A stretch of 55,997 nt of DNA from Akkermansia sp. (GTDB taxonomy: Bacteria; Verrucomicrobiota; Verrucomicrobiia; Verrucomicrobiales; Akkermansiaceae). The stretch covers positions 1 to 55,997 of the forward strand of contig JAKSOU010000007.1 in the NCBI GenBank assembly GCA_024405435.1, given 5' to 3'. The position numbers and the translations under genes were made by a program. Positions 17,723-26,446 of this stretch are shown here, in pieces (positions within the stretch are counted from its first letter, which is position 1; the number at the start of each line of letters is the position of its first letter). The notes under the pieces are model-generated. The model ran no database searches. It saw only the letters and a list, made by a program, of their open reading frames with translations, and was not told the DNA's origin.

Positions 17723-17835
17723 GGAGAAAGCGCGCTCCCTCCCGCGTTTCTGCGTCAACACCGCCACCTGTTTCATTTCAACCCGCGCTTTCAGCTCGCC
17801 CGGCGGCAAAATCGCGTCCTGTTTGAAGTTTTTTC

Positions 17836-17864
17836 TTGCAAAAAACCTCCGGGCGGGCTAGCAT
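17836..17864 (+). promoter_or_regulatory. Promoter of hpf
   Basis: TTGCAA, 17-bp spacer, TAGCAT, followed by a leader of about 60 nt that contains the AGAAGG Shine-Dalgarno sequence. Confidence 0.65.
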
Positions 17865-17929
17865 GACTATTGCAAAAGGCGTTTCCCGCCTCTTTGCACC
17901 GCATAACGAAACAGAAAGAAGGTACTGCT

Positions 17930-18529
17930 ATGCCAAACGAAGAAACGAACATTACCGTGACGGGGCGCCACGTCGAAGTGACCGACGCCATCCGCGATTT
18001 CGCCACCAAGAAAATCCGGGCCATCCACATCGAGTACCCGCGCATCGTGGAAGCGCGCGTGGTGGTGGATGTGCAGAAGGACCGCCAGATGGCGGAAATC
18101 GTCCTCTACTGTGCCGACCACATCACCATCCAGGCATCCACGGTGGGCACGGACCTGTATGCCGCCATAGACGAGACCATCACCAAGATCATGAGGCGCA
18201 TGCGCAAGCACAAGACGCGCCTGCTGAAACATTTCCGCCCGCACCGATCCGAGAGTATCCGCAAGCTGGACGAAACCGTGTACCAGGAGGACGTGCTGGA
18301 CCAGGAGGTGGACATCGACGCGCCGGAGGACCCGAAGCCCGTGCGCATCACCCGCGAGGGCTACGACCTGCGCACCATGTACAAGGAGGATGCCATCATG
18401 GAGCTGGAAATCTCTGGCAAGCCCTTCGTGCTGTACCGCAACGCGCGCCGCAACGTGCTGCAGATCGTCTACCGCCTGCGCCCTGGCGAATACTCCATCA
18501 TCGAGCTGGGCAACGAGCTGAAAGCCTGA
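17930..18529 (+). CDS. hpf: Ribosome hibernation promoting factor, long form
   Basis: 199 aa from MPNEETNITVTGRHVEVTD. The first 100 residues are the S30AE (YfiA/HPF) fold that sits in the decoding channel of idle ribosomes. A variable linker follows, then the C-terminal domain (PVRITREGYDLRTMYKEDAI...PGEYSIIELGNE), which dimerises 70S ribosomes into 100S particles in long-form HPF. The chosen ATG has AGAAAGAAGG 8 nt upstream; an in-frame start 20 codons earlier lacks this. In many bacteria hpf is induced by the stringent response, which is notable given the alarmone genes at 32-35 kb. An AT-rich repeat follows 3-4 nt after the stop. Confidence 0.95.
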   Translation: MPNEETNITVTGRHVEVTDAIRDFATKKIRAIHIEYPRIVEARVVVDVQKDRQMAEIVLYCADHITIQASTVGTDLYAAIDETITKIMRRMRKHKTRLLKHFRPHRSESIRKLDETVYQEDVLDQEVDIDAPEDPKPVRITREGYDLRTMYKEDAIMELEISGKPFVLYRNARRNVLQIVYRLRPGEYSIIELGNELKA

Positions 18530-18532
18530 CGG

Positions 18533-18573
18533 AGATTTACGATTGACGATTTACAATTTACGATTTGGAATTT
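18533..18573 (+). repeat. AT-rich post-stop repeat, copy 2 (after hpf)
   Basis: Starts right after the hpf stop with GATTTACGATTGACGATTTA and continues through TTTGGAATT into a GGCGCGC/GCGCGC hairpin. Same unit order and same polarity relative to the upstream gene as the other copies. Confidence 0.85.
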
Positions 18574-18599
18574 AGGCGCGCTCCGCGCGCGGGATTTTC

Positions 18600-18632
18600 A
18601 AGCCCATCCGGCATTCCGCCGGATGGGCTTTT
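18600..18632. terminator. Bidirectional terminator between hpf and the YidB-like gene
   Basis: Perfect 13-bp stem, AAGCCCATCCGGC with GCCGGATGGGCTT, followed by TTTT on the plus strand and preceded by A residues that give a short T run on the minus strand. It serves the convergent genes on both sides. Confidence 0.85.
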
Positions 18633-18635
18633 AAT

Positions 18636-18929
18636 TTACAGGCCGAGCTTGTTCTTGGCGGTGGCCACCAGGTGGTCCGCCAGCTGCGGGTTGGATTTCA
18701 AAACGTCCGCCACCGCCTGCTTGAACGGTAGGTTCATGATTTCCTCCACGGACAAATCGGCGGCGCCCGCCATGCAGTCCTGCACGTAGGCGGTGATGGT
18801 CTTCACCGCCTCGGAATCCGCCAGCAGCTTCTCCAGCGCCGGCAGCACCTCCTGGGGGCAGTCCGCACGCAGGATGTCCCCCACCTTGCCCCCCATCAGG
18901 GAGCCCAAAACGTTGTCGAATAATCCCAT
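18636..18929 (-). CDS. Small YidB/DUF937-like protein
   Basis: 97 aa from [18 protein letters not shown], preceded by a strong AAGGAG Shine-Dalgarno 7 nt upstream, which decides the start over an ATG eight codons earlier. The N-terminal MGLFDxVLGxLMGG resembles the start of YidB/DUF937 proteins, which are predicted to be small helical cytoplasmic proteins of unknown function. The rest is helical with no catalytic motif. It is monocistronic, with its own promoter and the shared terminator. Confidence 0.7.
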   Translation of the reverse strand: MGLFDNVLGSLMGGKVGDILRADCPQEVLPALEKLLADSEAVKTITAYVQDCMAGAADLSVEEIMNLPFKQAVADVLKSNPQLADHLVATAKNKLGL

Positions 18930-18953
18930 GGTCGTCTCCTTGGTTTTGCCCAC

Positions 18954-18982
18954 AGGGTAGCATCCGCGCGGCGGCGTGTCAA
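18954..18982 (-). promoter_or_regulatory. Promoter of the YidB-like gene
   Basis: Consensus TTGACA, 17-bp spacer, TACCCT; the leader holds the AAGGAG ribosome-binding site. Confidence 0.75.
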
Positions 18983-19042
18983 GCCGCCCGCGCCTGTGCG
19001 GCGGGCACTTGCGGAGAAATGCGGGAACAATGCGCTTTCTGC

Positions 19043-19070
19043 TTTACAAAACACCAGATGATGGTAGAAT
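19043..19070 (+). promoter_or_regulatory. Promoter of tkt
   Basis: TTTACA, 16-bp spacer, TAGAAT. Only 8 nt (GGAGGCGC) separate the -10 box from the ATG, so most of that purine-rich stretch would not be transcribed. Confidence 0.6.
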
Positions 19071-19078
19071 GGAGGCGC

Positions 19079-21085
19079 ATGGACACGGAGATACTTCAAA
19101 AGGCGGCGAACGAGGCCAGGGGACTTGCAATTGATGCCATTTTCGACCGGTCATCCGGGCACATGGGGCTGCCGCTGGGCTGCGCGGAGATAGGCGCGGT
19201 GCTGTTCGGCGGGCTGCTGAACGTGAACCCGAGCGTGCCGCGCTGGATCAACCGCGACCGTTTCGTGCTTTCCGGCGGTCACGGTTCCATGTTCCTGTAC
19301 GCGTGGCTGCACCTGAGCGGGTTCCCGCTGAGCATGGACGATGTGAAGGGTTTCCGCGTGAAGGGCTCCCGCACCCCGGGGCATCCCGAATTCAACCCGG
19401 AAACCGGCGTGGAATGCACCACCGGGCCCCTCGGCCAGGGTATCGCAAACGCCGTCGGCTTCGCCATCTCCGCCAAGCATGCCGCCGCACGCTTCAACAC
19501 CCCGGAGCATGAAATCTTTTCCCAAAACGTCTACTGCCTCGCCGGCGACGGCTGCATCCAGGAGGGCATCTCGCGCGAGGCCGCGGCCATCGCCGGCCGC
19601 CTGCAGCTGGACAACCTCACGCTCATCTACGATGCCAACGGCATCACGCTGGATGCCGTGACCGAGAAGACGCAGATCGACGACGTGGCGGCGGGCTTCC
19701 GCTCCCACGGGTGGGACGCCTACGAGGTGGACGGCCACAACCTGCAGGAGGTGCAGGATGTGCTGCGCGTGTGCAGCCTGGAGCGCAACGGCCGCCCCAA
19801 GCTGGTGATCGCCAAGACCGTGGTGGCCAAGGGCGTGCCCGGAATCGAGGGCACCACCAAGGGCCACGGCGAGGGCGGCGCCAAGCTCTGGAAGGAGGCC
19901 CACGCCAACTGGGGCCTGCCCGCCGAGCAGTACTACGTTTCCGATGAGGTGCGCGCCTACATGGCAGACCTCAAGGCGCAGCGCGAGGCCTCATACGCCG
20001 AGTGGAAAAAGGTGTACGACGCCTGGCGCGCCGCCAACCCGGAGAAGGCCGCGGAGCTGGATTCCGGCGTGGAGCTGGCCGCGCACGGCCTCAGCCCGGA
20101 GGAGTGCAGCGCCCTCATCCCCGAATTCCCGGCTGACACCAAGGCCGCCACCCGCGTGTCCGCCGCGCAGGCGGAAAACGCCTTCGCCGCCAAGCATCCC
20201 GGCTTCCTCTCCACCAGCGCGGACCTCTTCTCCTCCAACAAGAACTACCTCAAGGACGCGGGCGATTTCTCCCCGGAGAACTACGCCGGCCGCAACTTCT
20301 GGTTCGGCATCCGCGAGCACGCCATGGGCGCCATCTGCAACGGCATCGCCTACGATGGCCTCTTCCGCGTGTCCGCCGGCACCTTCTGCGTGTTCGTGGA
20401 CTACATGCGCGCCTCCATCCGCGTGGCCGCCCTGGCCCACCTTCCCGTGGCCTACGTGCTCACGCACGATTCCGTGGCCGTGGGCGAGGACGGCCCCACC
20501 CACCAGCCCGTGGAAACCGTGAGCGGCCTGCGCGTCATCCCCAACCTGGATGTGGTGCGCCCCGCCGACGAGGAGGAAACCGCCGGCGCCTGGATGTGCG
20601 CCATGGAGCGCAACAACGGCCCCACCGCACTCATCCTCACCCGCCAGAACGTCCCCAGCCTCGCCTCCGTGGAGCCCATCCCCGCCGCCGTGCGCAGGCA
20701 GGGTACCCTCAAGGGCGCATACGTCGCCCTCCGCGAGCAGACCGCGGAACCCGGCCTCATCATCATCGCCTCCGGCTCGGAAGTCGTCCTGGCACTGCAG
20801 GCCGCCAAACAGATAGGCCCCCACGTGCGCGTGGTCTCCATGCCCTCCATGTTCCGATTCAACCAGCAGCCCGCCTCCTACCGCGAGTCCGTGCTCCCCG
20901 CCTCCTGCGAGCGCCGTATCGCCGTGGAGGCCGGCAAGTCCGACCTCTGGTACCGCTACGTGGGCCCCAAGGGAACCATCATCGGCATCGACAACTTCGG
21001 CTTCTCCGCCCCCGGCCCCCAGGTCCTCTCGGAGCTCGGCATGAACGTGGAGAACATCGTGGCCACCGCTGCGGAACTGCAGTAG
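19079..21085 (+). CDS. tkt: Transketolase
   Basis: 668 aa. It transfers a two-carbon ketol unit between sugar phosphates in the non-oxidative pentose phosphate pathway, using thiamine diphosphate. The N-terminal [10 protein letters not shown] carries the conserved SxGHxGxPxG motif. The ThDP/metal-binding motif GDGCIQEG leads into [10 protein letters not shown]. The C-terminal half has [10 protein letters not shown] with the catalytic Glu and the [18 protein letters not shown] loop. The ATG at MDTEILQKA fits the family; in-frame codons upstream overlap the promoter. Monocistronic, and followed immediately after its stop by an AT-rich repeat copy. Confidence 0.97.
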   Translation: MDTEILQKAANEARGLAIDAIFDRSSGHMGLPLGCAEIGAVLFGGLLNVNPSVPRWINRDRFVLSGGHGSMFLYAWLHLSGFPLSMDDVKGFRVKGSRTPGHPEFNPETGVECTTGPLGQGIANAVGFAISAKHAAARFNTPEHEIFSQNVYCLAGDGCIQEGISREAAAIAGRLQLDNLTLIYDANGITLDAVTEKTQIDDVAAGFRSHGWDAYEVDGHNLQEVQDVLRVCSLERNGRPKLVIAKTVVAKGVPGIEGTTKGHGEGGAKLWKEAHANWGLPAEQYYVSDEVRAYMADLKAQREASYAEWKKVYDAWRAANPEKAAELDSGVELAAHGLSPEECSALIPEFPADTKAATRVSAAQAENAFAAKHPGFLSTSADLFSSNKNYLKDAGDFSPENYAGRNFWFGIREHAMGAICNGIAYDGLFRVSAGTFCVFVDYMRASIRVAALAHLPVAYVLTHDSVAVGEDGPTHQPVETVSGLRVIPNLDVVRPADEEETAGAWMCAMERNNGPTALILTRQNVPSLASVEPIPAAVRRQGTLKGAYVALREQTAEPGLIIIASGSEVVLALQAAKQIGPHVRVVSMPSMFRFNQQPASYRESVLPASCERRIAVEAGKSDLWYRYVGPKGTIIGIDNFGFSAPGPQVLSELGMNVENIVATAAELQ

Positions 21086-21126
21086 GATTTACGATTGACA
21101 ATTTACGATTGACGATTTGGATTTAG
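21086..21126 (+). repeat. AT-rich post-stop repeat, copy 3 (after tkt)
   Basis: Begins at the base after the tkt stop codon: GATTTACGATTGACAATTTA then CGATTGACGATTTGGATTT, followed by a GC-rich stretch. Same polarity as copies 1, 2, 4 and 5 relative to the preceding gene. Confidence 0.85.
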
Positions 21127-21335
21127 GCTCCGCTGCCGCGCGTGGAGGCCATGGTGCAGGATTCCGCCCTCTCCAGAAAGGCGCAAAGGGCCTTCCTCCT
21201 CAGCATCCGCCCCAGGTTCAAGCGGCTTCATTGTTGACGGACGATTGGGCGTGTAGGCATTTTTTTGAAAAAAAGAAAAAAGTTTCAGCATTTCCCCGAA
21301 CTCGTGCTTATAAGGGTAAAACAACAAACTGAATT

Positions 21336-21770
21336 ATGACAACGTTCATCTTGTTTTTCAAACTTGCAATATTGTTCTTGCAATCCATCGTTTCCCTGAC
21401 CGACGGCAGAGTGTTCCCCAATGAGCACGTTGTCGAGATTCATGCCGTCGCCCCCGGGGAATCGGAGAATATTTCCCAACTCAAGGAAAAGGCGCTCGAA
21501 CAAATCAGGCTAAAACGCCATGTCGTCAATATCACGGAACATGTCGCCGCTGTCCACAGTGTCGATTTTGTTGTCGGGGCGTATTCCTCTCCCCGGTTGA
21601 CCCCTCTTGAAAAATCGGTGCGCGGGATGTTGCTCATCGGAGATGTGTATTACGACAAAGCCGACAAGGTGGTGCTGGTCATTCCGCCCGGCGGCGGCAG
21701 GAAAGTCCGCTTCTTGCACGTGGAGCTGGACGGCAACCTATATGAAGTGGGCTTGCACGAGGGTGATTAG
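21336..21770 (+). CDS. Low-GC orphan protein with N-terminal hydrophobic segment
   Basis: 144 aa. The N-terminus (MTTFILFFKLAILFLQSIVS) is a membrane segment or uncleaved signal. The rest is a soluble mixed domain, with a helical KEKALEQIRLKRHVV stretch and later beta strands (KVVLVIPPGGGRKVRFLHVE). I recognise no family. Base composition is clearly lower in G+C than all neighbours, and codon choice includes many A/T-ending codons. Upstream is an A-tract-rich region (21258-21285) with TTATAA as a possible -10 box. It is flanked by the tkt repeat on the left and a convergent M42 gene on the right. It may be a recent acquisition; expression is plausible but unproven. Confidence 0.6.
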   Translation: MTTFILFFKLAILFLQSIVSLTDGRVFPNEHVVEIHAVAPGESENISQLKEKALEQIRLKRHVVNITEHVAAVHSVDFVVGAYSSPRLTPLEKSVRGMLLIGDVYYDKADKVVLVIPPGGGRKVRFLHVELDGNLYEVGLHEGD

Positions 21771-21812
21771 ATTGGGAATCCAGGCGCGCGGAACGCGCCG
21801 GGGCCCGGCCGC

Positions 21813-22871
21813 TCAATCCATCAGGTGGTCCAGAAACTCTTTGGTGACGCTTTGCACCAGCGCGCAGGTGAGGTCCACGCAGGCGTCCAGGTCGCGGTCG
21901 TCCAGGATTCCGTTGTGGGAGTGGATGTAGCGCGTGGGAACGCCGAAGACGATGGCGGGCGTGCCGTGCCACTGGGGATAGCTTGCGGCGGCATCCGTGC
22001 CGCCTGTGCGGCGCACGGTGACCTGGCAGGGTATACGATGCCGCGCCGCCACCTCCAGCGTGAAATCGCCCAGTGCGGGCGGGGTGATGTTGGTGGGGTC
22101 GTACAGGCGCACCTGCACGCCCTCTCCCAGCACGCCCTGGCGGCATGTGGCGCCCTGGCCGAAGGTGTCGTCCGCGGGCGGTCCCTCCAGCACGATGGCG
22201 AGGTCCGGCCTGTGCTCCAGCGCGCGTGCGCCGCGGGTGCCCACCTCCTCCTGCACGGTGCCGATGCCGAGCACGGTGCAAGCGGGTTTCTCCGCGGCCA
22301 GGCGCTTCATGGATTCAATCATGCAGTACACGCCGGCGCGGTTGTCGAAGGCCTTGCCCATCCAGCGGTGGGGGATATCCAGCGGCTGTAGCTGCACATC
22401 CGGGGTGACGGCGCAGCCCACGGTGATGCCGCAGGCGGCCACATCCTCGCCGGAGGACGCGCCGATATCGATGAACAGGGCATCGTTGGGCATCACGGAG
22501 TGGCGCTGGGATTCCGGCAGCAGGTGCGGCGGCTTGGTGCCTATCTGCCCCGGTATGCTGCGCCCGCCGCGGGTGTGCACGCGCACGCGCTGGCTGGGCA
22601 GCGTGTGGTTCCACCAGCCGCCCAGCGGCACGATGAGCAGGAAGCCGTCCGCCGTGATTCCCTGCACCATGAAGCCGATTTCGTCCATGTGCGAGAGCAG
22701 GGCCACGGTGGGCCCGCCGCTGCCGGGAAGGGTGCAGACGATGTTGCCGGCGGTGGTGGTGGAGGCTTGCGTGATGCCGACGAGTTCTTGGCGGATGATG
22801 GAGCGCACGGGGCCTTCAAAGCCGGAAGGCGCGGCGGCGTTGCTGCAGCGGGTCAGGAGTTCCTGGTTCAT
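21813..22871 (-). CDS. M42 family metallo-aminopeptidase
   Basis: 352 aa. Di-metal (Zn/Co) peptidases of this family form large dodecameric shells and trim peptides from the N-terminus; some members are endoglucanase-like in name only. Ligand motifs are seen in order: HMDEIGFM, FDNRAGVYC, QEEVGTRGA with the catalytic Glu, TGGTDA and the closing HSHNGILDD. The start MNQELLTRCSNAAAPSGFEG has the conserved PSGFE. It follows ftsZ after 16 nt and is probably the last gene of the division operon, an unusual partner for ftsZ. No Shine-Dalgarno sequence is apparent. Confidence 0.93.
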   Translation of the reverse strand: MNQELLTRCSNAAAPSGFEGPVRSIIRQELVGITQASTTTAGNIVCTLPGSGGPTVALLSHMDEIGFMVQGITADGFLLIVPLGGWWNHTLPSQRVRVHTRGGRSIPGQIGTKPPHLLPESQRHSVMPNDALFIDIGASSGEDVAACGITVGCAVTPDVQLQPLDIPHRWMGKAFDNRAGVYCMIESMKRLAAEKPACTVLGIGTVQEEVGTRGARALEHRPDLAIVLEGPPADDTFGQGATCRQGVLGEGVQVRLYDPTNITPPALGDFTLEVAARHRIPCQVTVRRTGGTDAAASYPQWHGTPAIVFGVPTRYIHSHNGILDDRDLDACVDLTCALVQSVTKEFLDHLMD

Positions 22872-22887
22872 GATGTGAAAAGGGGCG

Positions 22888-24546
22888 TTAATCCGGGAAC
22901 ATGTCCCGGAGGTCGTTGAAGCGCAGCGAGGGCGGCGTGTCGATGTCGTCGTCCTTTTCCGCGGCCTGGGCGGGCTGCTTGCGGGCTTCCGGTGCGTATG
23001 CGCCCTCGTTGCCGCCGCTCGGCGCCGCGTTGTCGATTTCAGCAAAGATGTCGCGCACGCGGGAGTCCACCGCATCCACATCGGGGCGGACGTTGTGCTG
23101 GGCGTGGCGGCGCTGCGGCAGCTTGGGCGCGGGCGGCTCGTTCCAGTCGAAGAGGGATTGCCGCTGCTTCGGCTTCTTCGGTTCCTCCGGCGCGGCGTCG
23201 TCAGCAGGCGCGGGTTCTTCTGCGGCAGGCGCGGGTTCTTCCGGCGTTTCCGGCTGCGGTTCGGGTTCAGGCTCCAGCTCTGCTGTAGGTTCAGGTTCCG
23301 CCACGGGCCGGGGAGGCTCGTGGGTGGCGTTGTCAATCTCGCTGAAAATGTCGTGCACGCGGGAATCCACCTCCTCGTTTCCCTCCGGTGGAAGCGCCAC
23401 GGGTTCCTCCTCTTCTTCGGGTTCCGGCTCTGCCATGGGTTCGGGTTCTGGTGTTGGTTCGGGTTCCGGCTCGGGCACAGGTTCGGGTTCGGGCTCCGGC
23501 ACAGGTTCGGGTTCGGGCTCTGGTTCGGGCTCTGCCATCGGCTGCGGTTCCTCCACGGGTTCGGGTTCAGGCTCCGGTTCAGGTGCATCCACGGAGGCGA
23601 TGAGCGTGATGCGCAGCTCGTTCTGCAGGGCGGGTTTCACGCTGGCGCCGAAGAGCAGCTCTGCATCCGTGCCGCCCAGCGTGTCCCGCACGGCGGCGAC
23701 CACGCTGTTGATTTCCGCCAGGGTCAAATCCTCTCCGCCGGCCACGTGCAGCAGCGCCTTGCCGGACAGGCCGCCGTTCTCCAGGTGGTAGGCCAGCAGC
23801 GCTGATTGGGTCAGGGAGTGCACGGCCTCCTTCACGCGCATGTCGCCGTACCCGCGGCCGAAGCCGAAGACGGCGCGCCTGCAGCGCCCGCCGGTGGCGG
23901 CGGCCAGCTCGTCCAGCCCCAGGTTGATGAGCCCGGGCGCGTTCGCGATCCACGGCACGGCCGCCACGGACTGCGCCAGCACGGCGTTCGCGCGGTCGAA
24001 TGCGGCCTGCATGCCCTCCTGCGCCTGCGGCAGGCTTTCCATCTGCGCGTTCTCAAAGCACAGGCAGATATCCGATTGCCCCTCCACGGCGCGCAGGGCC
24101 TCCTGCGCGCGCCGGCGCCGCGCGTCACCCTCGAACGGGAACGGCATGATGACCACGGACACCAGGTACACCCCGGCCTGCCGCGCCCATTCCGCCAGCA
24201 GCGGCGCACCGCCGGAGCCCGTGCCGCCGCCCAGGCCCGCCACCATCACCATCACGCGGATGCCGGAGAGCATCTCCTGCACGGCCTCCGCGGCTCCCTC
24301 CAGGGCGCGGCGCCCGGCCTGCGGGTCGCCGCCCGCGCCTTGCGCGGATGCTCCCGCCCGGCCCAGTGCAATGAACTTCACGTTGCCGCAATCCCTGCCC
24401 AGACGCTCGTCCGCCGCCATGGCGTACAGTGCCACGTTCTCCGCGCTGGAGCCGCCGAAGTACTGCAGGATGTTGGCACCGGCCCCGCCGATACCCACGA
24501 TGGCTATCTTGTCTCCTGCACGCGGTGTGGTCTGGTAGGGAAGCAT
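22888..24546 (-). CDS. ftsZ: Cell division protein FtsZ, divergent, with long acidic tail
   Basis: 552 aa tubulin homologue that forms the Z-ring. The GTPase core covers about residues 10-320: GIGGAGANI at 18-26 and the tubulin signature GGGTGSG at 106-112. The T7 synergy loop, normally NxDxxD, reads N208-L-G-L-D-E213, so the first Asp is Gly and the second Glu. From residue 320 the tail is long: a Glu-Pro repeat region (about 320-382), two near-identical 15-residue motifs (393-407 and 493-507), and an end [13 protein letters not shown] that may be the conserved FtsA-binding peptide. It starts 9 nt after ftsA and precedes the M42 gene. Typical FtsZ is about 380 aa, so almost a third of this protein is tail. 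Confidence 0.93.
   Translation of the reverse strand: MLPYQTTPRAGDKIAIVGIGGAGANILQYFGGSSAENVALYAMAADERLGRDCGNVKFIALGRAGASAQGAGGDPQAGRRALEGAAEAVQEMLSGIRVMVMVAGLGGGTGSGGAPLLAEWARQAGVYLVSVVIMPFPFEGDARRRRAQEALRAVEGQSDICLCFENAQMESLPQAQEGMQAAFDRANAVLAQSVAAVPWIANAPGLINLGLDELAAATGGRCRRAVFGFGRGYGDMRVKEAVHSLTQSALLAYHLENGGLSGKALLHVAGGEDLTLAEINSVVAAVRDTLGGTDAELLFGASVKPALQNELRITLIASVDAPEPEPEPEPVEEPQPMAEPEPEPEPEPVPEPEPEPVPEPEPEPTPEPEPMAEPEPEEEEEPVALPPEGNEEVDSRVHDIFSEIDNATHEPPRPVAEPEPTAELEPEPEPQPETPEEPAPAAEEPAPADDAAPEEPKKPKQRQSLFDWNEPPAPKLPQRRHAQHNVRPDVDAVDSRVRDIFAEIDNAAPSGGNEGAYAPEARKQPAQAAEKDDDIDTPPSLRFNDLRDMFPD
23026..23370 (-). repeat. Duplicated 15-residue motif in the FtsZ tail
   Basis: Within fts[16 protein letters not shown] (23326-23370) and [15 protein letters not shown] (23026-23070) differ at only two positions and lie exactly 100 residues apart in otherwise low-complexity sequence. 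Confidence 0.9.
23401..23589 (-). repeat. Glu-Pro coding repeat in ftsZ
   Basis: Imperfect tandem GGTTCGGGTTCC/GGCTC units on the plus strand encode EPEPEP runs with Pro/Met/Ala interruptions. In-frame units make this region prone to length change between strains. Confidence 0.85.
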
Positions 24547-24555
24547 GGCGCCGTG

Positions 24556-25776
24556 TCAACTTTTACCGCCCCGGCGGAACATGCCCCGCAGCTTGCGGAG
24601 CAGCCCGCCCTTGAAGCCCGAGAGCGCATCGTCGTCGTACCTCTGCGCAAAGCAGATGAGCCCGATGGCCGTGCAGTAGCGGGGGTCGTTCAGGTATTTC
24701 CCGTCTTGCGGGGTCATGGTTTCCGGCTGCACCACCGGCATTTTGAAGATGTACTGGGCCAGGTTGTTGAGCCCGCGCATCATGCTGGTGCCGCCGCAGA
24801 GGAACATCGCCATGCCTTCCTGGTTGAGCGCCTCCTCCGGTATGCAGTCGCGCACGCGCAGCAGCGCGTCCGCCAGGCGGTCGCGTATGGCGCGGTTGAG
24901 GATGCCGCGCTCAATGGAGACCTCCTGCATGCCGTTGTCGCTGCGGTACTGGGCGAGCGAGCGGTCCTTGATGTCGCCGAAGGCGTCGCCCTCGTGGGTC
25001 TTGAGGAATTCTGCGGCCTTGTTGGTGATGTGCTGGGTGGAGAGGCGGATGATATCCTGGTTGATGGTTTCACCGCCGATGGGGATGCAGCCGGAGGCCA
25101 CCACCTCCCCGCCGCGGTAGCAGATGAAATCCGTGGTGCCGCCGCCTATGTCGATGAGCAGCGCCCCGCTTTCCTTGTAGCGGCGCGGTATGGCCATCTG
25201 CGCCGTGGCCAGCGGCGCAAACACGAAATCCTCCACCTCCAGCGGTATCTCCCGCAGGCACACCAGGGAATTCTTCACGCGGCTCAGCAGGCCGTGGATG
25301 ATGTGGCTGTTGGTATCCAGCGTGTGCCCGGTGAGCCCTATGGGGTGCCGCGTGGGGATGTTGTTGTCCACGGAGTAGCCGCCGTCCTCCGATTGAAGCA
25401 CAAAGCGGTCCGCCGGAAGCTCCAGCTGCTTCGCCTTCTCCCGCGCCAGTGCAATGTGCTCCTCCTCGATGATGTCCTCATCGTCCGGCAAGCGGTAGGA
25501 GCCGGTGTTGTTCTGGCCCAGGATGTGGTCGCCTGTGACGGAGAGGAAGACGTTGAGGATATCGACGTTTGCGTGTTCCTGGGCGAGCTGCCAGGCATCG
25601 CAGACGCATTGGCGCGCCATGCGCTGGTCCACGATTTCGCCCTTGCGCACGCCGGCGCTCTTCACTTCGCCGCAGCCGATGATGGTTGCGGAGGCGTCGG
25701 GGCGGATTTCGCCCACGATCATGCAGGTCTTGGAGGTGCCGATTTCAAGTGCGGCAATGATTTTGCTGTCAGACAT
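24556..25776 (-). CDS. ftsA: Cell division protein FtsA
   Basis: 406 aa actin-fold ATPase that tethers FtsZ to the membrane. The phosphate 1 motif is ALEIGTSKTCMIVGE, the phosphate 2 motif LIDIGGGTTDFICY, and the adenosine motif LCGGTSMMRGL. The C-terminal GGLLRKLRGMFRRGGKS is a basic amphipathic helix suited to membrane binding. It precedes ftsZ by 9 nt. Upstream is a lipoprotein, not ftsQ as in many dcw clusters. A weak -10-like TAGAAT lies 9 nt before the ATG, so an internal promoter is possible. Confidence 0.95.
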   Translation of the reverse strand: MSDSKIIAALEIGTSKTCMIVGEIRPDASATIIGCGEVKSAGVRKGEIVDQRMARQCVCDAWQLAQEHANVDILNVFLSVTGDHILGQNNTGSYRLPDDEDIIEEEHIALAREKAKQLELPADRFVLQSEDGGYSVDNNIPTRHPIGLTGHTLDTNSHIIHGLLSRVKNSLVCLREIPLEVEDFVFAPLATAQMAIPRRYKESGALLIDIGGGTTDFICYRGGEVVASGCIPIGGETINQDIIRLSTQHITNKAAEFLKTHEGDAFGDIKDRSLAQYRSDNGMQEVSIERGILNRAIRDRLADALLRVRDCIPEEALNQEGMAMFLCGGTSMMRGLNNLAQYIFKMPVVQPETMTPQDGKYLNDPRYCTAIGLICFAQRYDDDALSGFKGGLLRKLRGMFRRGGKS

Positions 25777-25811
25777 GGTGTTTGTATTCTAGGGTTGTTT
25801 AGGGAAGGGGG

Positions 25812-26342
25812 CTATTGTGCGAGCGCCTGTTGGCACGCGCCGGGCTGGGGCATGATGCGCGGGTCCAGCGTCACGTAGTCGTCGGACCTCTTTTCGGAGG
25901 GCTTGAAGAGGAATCCGGGCTGGCGGTTCAGCACCTTGTATGAGGTGGCCTTGAACAGCGGCAGCACCAGGTTGCTGCTCGGCTCGTACGCGCTCTTGCC
26001 CGTGAACGCGCCGGTGATGGCGTACTCCACGTTGTCGTCCGTGCCGAACACGGCGTTCTTGAGAGGGGGCTCCGGCCCGCGGTCCGGCTGGTGTATCGTG
26101 TGCTCGTCCATCATCACCAGCTTGGCGGTGCGCCAGCTCTGGCCGGGGCGCCGCAGGTAGCCCCAGAAGCGCGTGTACGGCACCACGTAGCGGCGCCCGA
26201 TGTAGTAGTCGCCCGGTTTCTCCGCCGCAATCTGGGCCTCGCGCTCGCCGATGGCCTGGCAATCGCTCTTGAGCGTGTTGCACTGGGTCAGGCAGAGCAG
26301 TGTGGCCAGCACGGCCAATATCTTTCCCGTATCCTCTTTCAT
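25812..26342 (-). CDS. Putative lipoprotein upstream of ftsA
   Basis: 176 aa. A basic N-terminus and hydrophobic core end in LLCLTQC, a possible lipobox with an atypical Gln at -1. The mature part has no motif I recognise; it includes GDYYIGRRYVVPYTRFWGYL and a proline-rich C-terminus. It is the first gene of a four-gene operon with ftsA, ftsZ and the M42 peptidase and has its own promoter. The location hints at an envelope role in division, but this is inference from context only. Confidence 0.75.
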   Translation of the reverse strand: MKEDTGKILAVLATLLCLTQCNTLKSDCQAIGEREAQIAAEKPGDYYIGRRYVVPYTRFWGYLRRPGQSWRTAKLVMMDEHTIHQPDRGPEPPLKNAVFGTDDNVEYAITGAFTGKSAYEPSSNLVLPLFKATSYKVLNRQPGFLFKPSEKRSDDYVTLDPRIMPQPGACQQALAQ

Positions 26343-26353
26343 GTACTACGCCA

Positions 26354-26382
26354 AGCCTATCAAACGCGCCCCCCGCGGTCAA
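26354..26382 (-). promoter_or_regulatory. Promoter of the lipoprotein-ftsA-ftsZ operon
   Basis: TTGACC, 17-bp spacer, TAGGCT; the -10 box ends 11 nt before the ATG, leaving a leader of a few nucleotides. Confidence 0.6.
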
Positions 26383-26446
26383 GCATGAATGGCGAATTCA
26401 ACCGCGCAAACTGACATGGAATCCGCCCGGCGCGGCCGCGCCGGAC

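Noticed and set aside
17687-17809. N-terminal extension of the NUDIX protein by 41 codons
   Set aside because: The promoter lies inside the extension, and the extension lacks similarity to the family start.
23401-23589. Tandem units that could look like a CRISPR or minisatellite array
   Set aside because: The units are in frame, encode Glu-Pro repeats in the FtsZ tail, and have no spacer-repeat alternation.
23806-25878. 690-codon plus-strand frame opposite ftsZ and ftsA
   Set aside because: Shadow of the two conserved division genes; no motif and biased composition.
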